10,110 bases of DNA. Origin: an uncultured Clostridia bacterium. GTDB lineage: Bacteria; Bacillota; Clostridia; Christensenellales; Borkfalkiaceae. Shown piece by piece: positions 9,671 to 10,110 of the stretch (the first letter of the stretch is position 1; each line of letters opens with the position of its first letter). A program made the position numbers and the translations under genes. The stretch is from the NCBI GenBank assembly GCA_947176485.1, contig CAMWQS010000053.1, positions 1 through 10,110 of the forward strand. The letters run 5' to 3'. Below the pieces are notes generated by a model that saw only the letters and a list, made by a program, of their open reading frames with translations, was not told where the DNA came from and ran no database searches.

Positions 9671-10110
9671 TTACTCCTCGTCCTTATCGTCTTCATCCTC
9701 GTCAAAGAGGGTGAACTTGTCGCCGAGGTCATCGTCGTCGCCGAAGTCGTCCATATCGTCACCGTCGCCGAACAGCTCCTTGGAAGTGAAGTCGTCCTCG
9801 TCGTTGTCGAATATCGAGATAGGCTCGTCAAGGTCTTCCTCAACTTCGCCGCCGCCGATAATATCGAACTCGGTTTCGGGAATGCTGTCTTCCGCTTCCT
9901 GAGCCTCACGCGCCTTAGCGGTGGGAATAACGTCATCGTCGTCGTCAAGCTCGCGAATGATAAGCTCTTCACCGTTTTCGGTGAGTACTTTGATATCGAG
10001 AGCCAAGGACTGCAATTCTTTCAAAAGGACTTTGAACGCTTCGGGAATGCCGGGCTCTGAAATGTTGTTGCCCTTAACGATACTTTCGTAAGTCTTTACA
10101 CGGCCTACGA
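9671..10110 (-). CDS. rpoB: DNA-directed RNA polymerase subunit beta (C-terminal part, cut by the window edge)
   Basis: The frame is open to the right edge and supplies the last 145 residues. The first part, GRVKTYESIVKG then PGIPEAFKVLLKELQSLALD, is the invariant RpoB C-terminus that packs against beta' near the clamp. After that conserved core comes a tail of roughly 90 residues that is extremely acidic: 43 Asp/Glu in the final 91 residues against 5 Lys/Arg. Short hydrophobic clusters (FDII, ISIFDND, ELFGDGDD, KFTLFDED) are spaced through it. Bacillus-type RpoB also has an acidic tail, but as I recall it is shorter and less charged. A TTG at 10022-10024 could be mistaken for a start; it is an internal Leu codon. 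The rifampicin-binding region and the rest of the gene lie outside the window. Confidence 0.97.
   Translation of the reverse strand, partial: VGRVKTYESIVKGNNISEPGIPEAFKVLLKELQSLALDIKVLTENGEELIIRELDDDDDVIPTAKAREAQEAEDSIPETEFDIIGGGEVEEDLDEPISIFDNDEDDFTSKELFGDGDDMDDFGDDDDLGDKFTLFDEDEDDKDEE

Overview
This window looks like a chromosomal segment of an anaerobic Gram-positive-type bacterium, most likely an uncultured clostridium. RpoC is of the Firmicutes type: about 1,225 residues, with no large insertion in the trigger loop. RpoB ends in an acidic tail, as seen in Bacillus relatives. The presence of an EFR1-type flavodoxin/ferredoxin protein fits an anaerobe. The exact lineage (for example a Christensenellales-like gut clostridium) is inference and cannot be settled from this sequence alone.

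Layout. Bases 1-170 hold no confident gene but contain three consecutive inverted repeats. Bases 180-4102 carry a tight four-gene plus-strand cluster: an extended short-chain dehydrogenase/epimerase fused to a C-terminal Cys/His zinc-ribbon-like module, an EFR1-family flavodoxin plus 2[4Fe-4S] protein (ATGA overlap), a DUF3592 membrane protein, and a DUF368/PopT-type polyprenyl-phosphate transporter. A strong intrinsic terminator at 4120-4159 ends this cluster and probably serves the converging minus-strand cluster too. That cluster, transcribed from 5884 down to 4216, encodes a YdeI/OmpD-associated family protein, a Cys-rich DUF3795 protein and an MBL-fold metallohydrolase (ATGA overlap between the last two). 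A consensus-like extended -10 promoter sits so close to the YdeI start codon that the message would be leaderless. From 5981 to the right edge, also on the minus strand, lie complete rpoC, ending in its own GC-rich terminator, and the C-terminal 145 codons of rpoB.

Working together. rpoB and rpoC form the usual RNA polymerase operon, but no str-operon genes (rpsL, rpsG, fusA) follow within this window. Genes 1 and 2 of the plus-strand cluster are probably translationally coupled and may form a redox pair with an unknown substrate. PopT in the same cluster recycles the undecaprenyl-phosphate carrier for envelope synthesis, so a lipid or envelope link is possible but unproven. No mobile element, CRISPR array, tRNA or rRNA is visible. 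I did not find a clear new multi-gene system. The most unusual items are the dehydrogenase/zinc-module fusion, a 12-bp GC-rich perfect hairpin inside the EFR1 gene, the structured leader at the left edge, the likely leaderless YdeI message, the highly acidic RpoB tail and an Ala-to-Gly change at the RpoC bridge-helix hinge.
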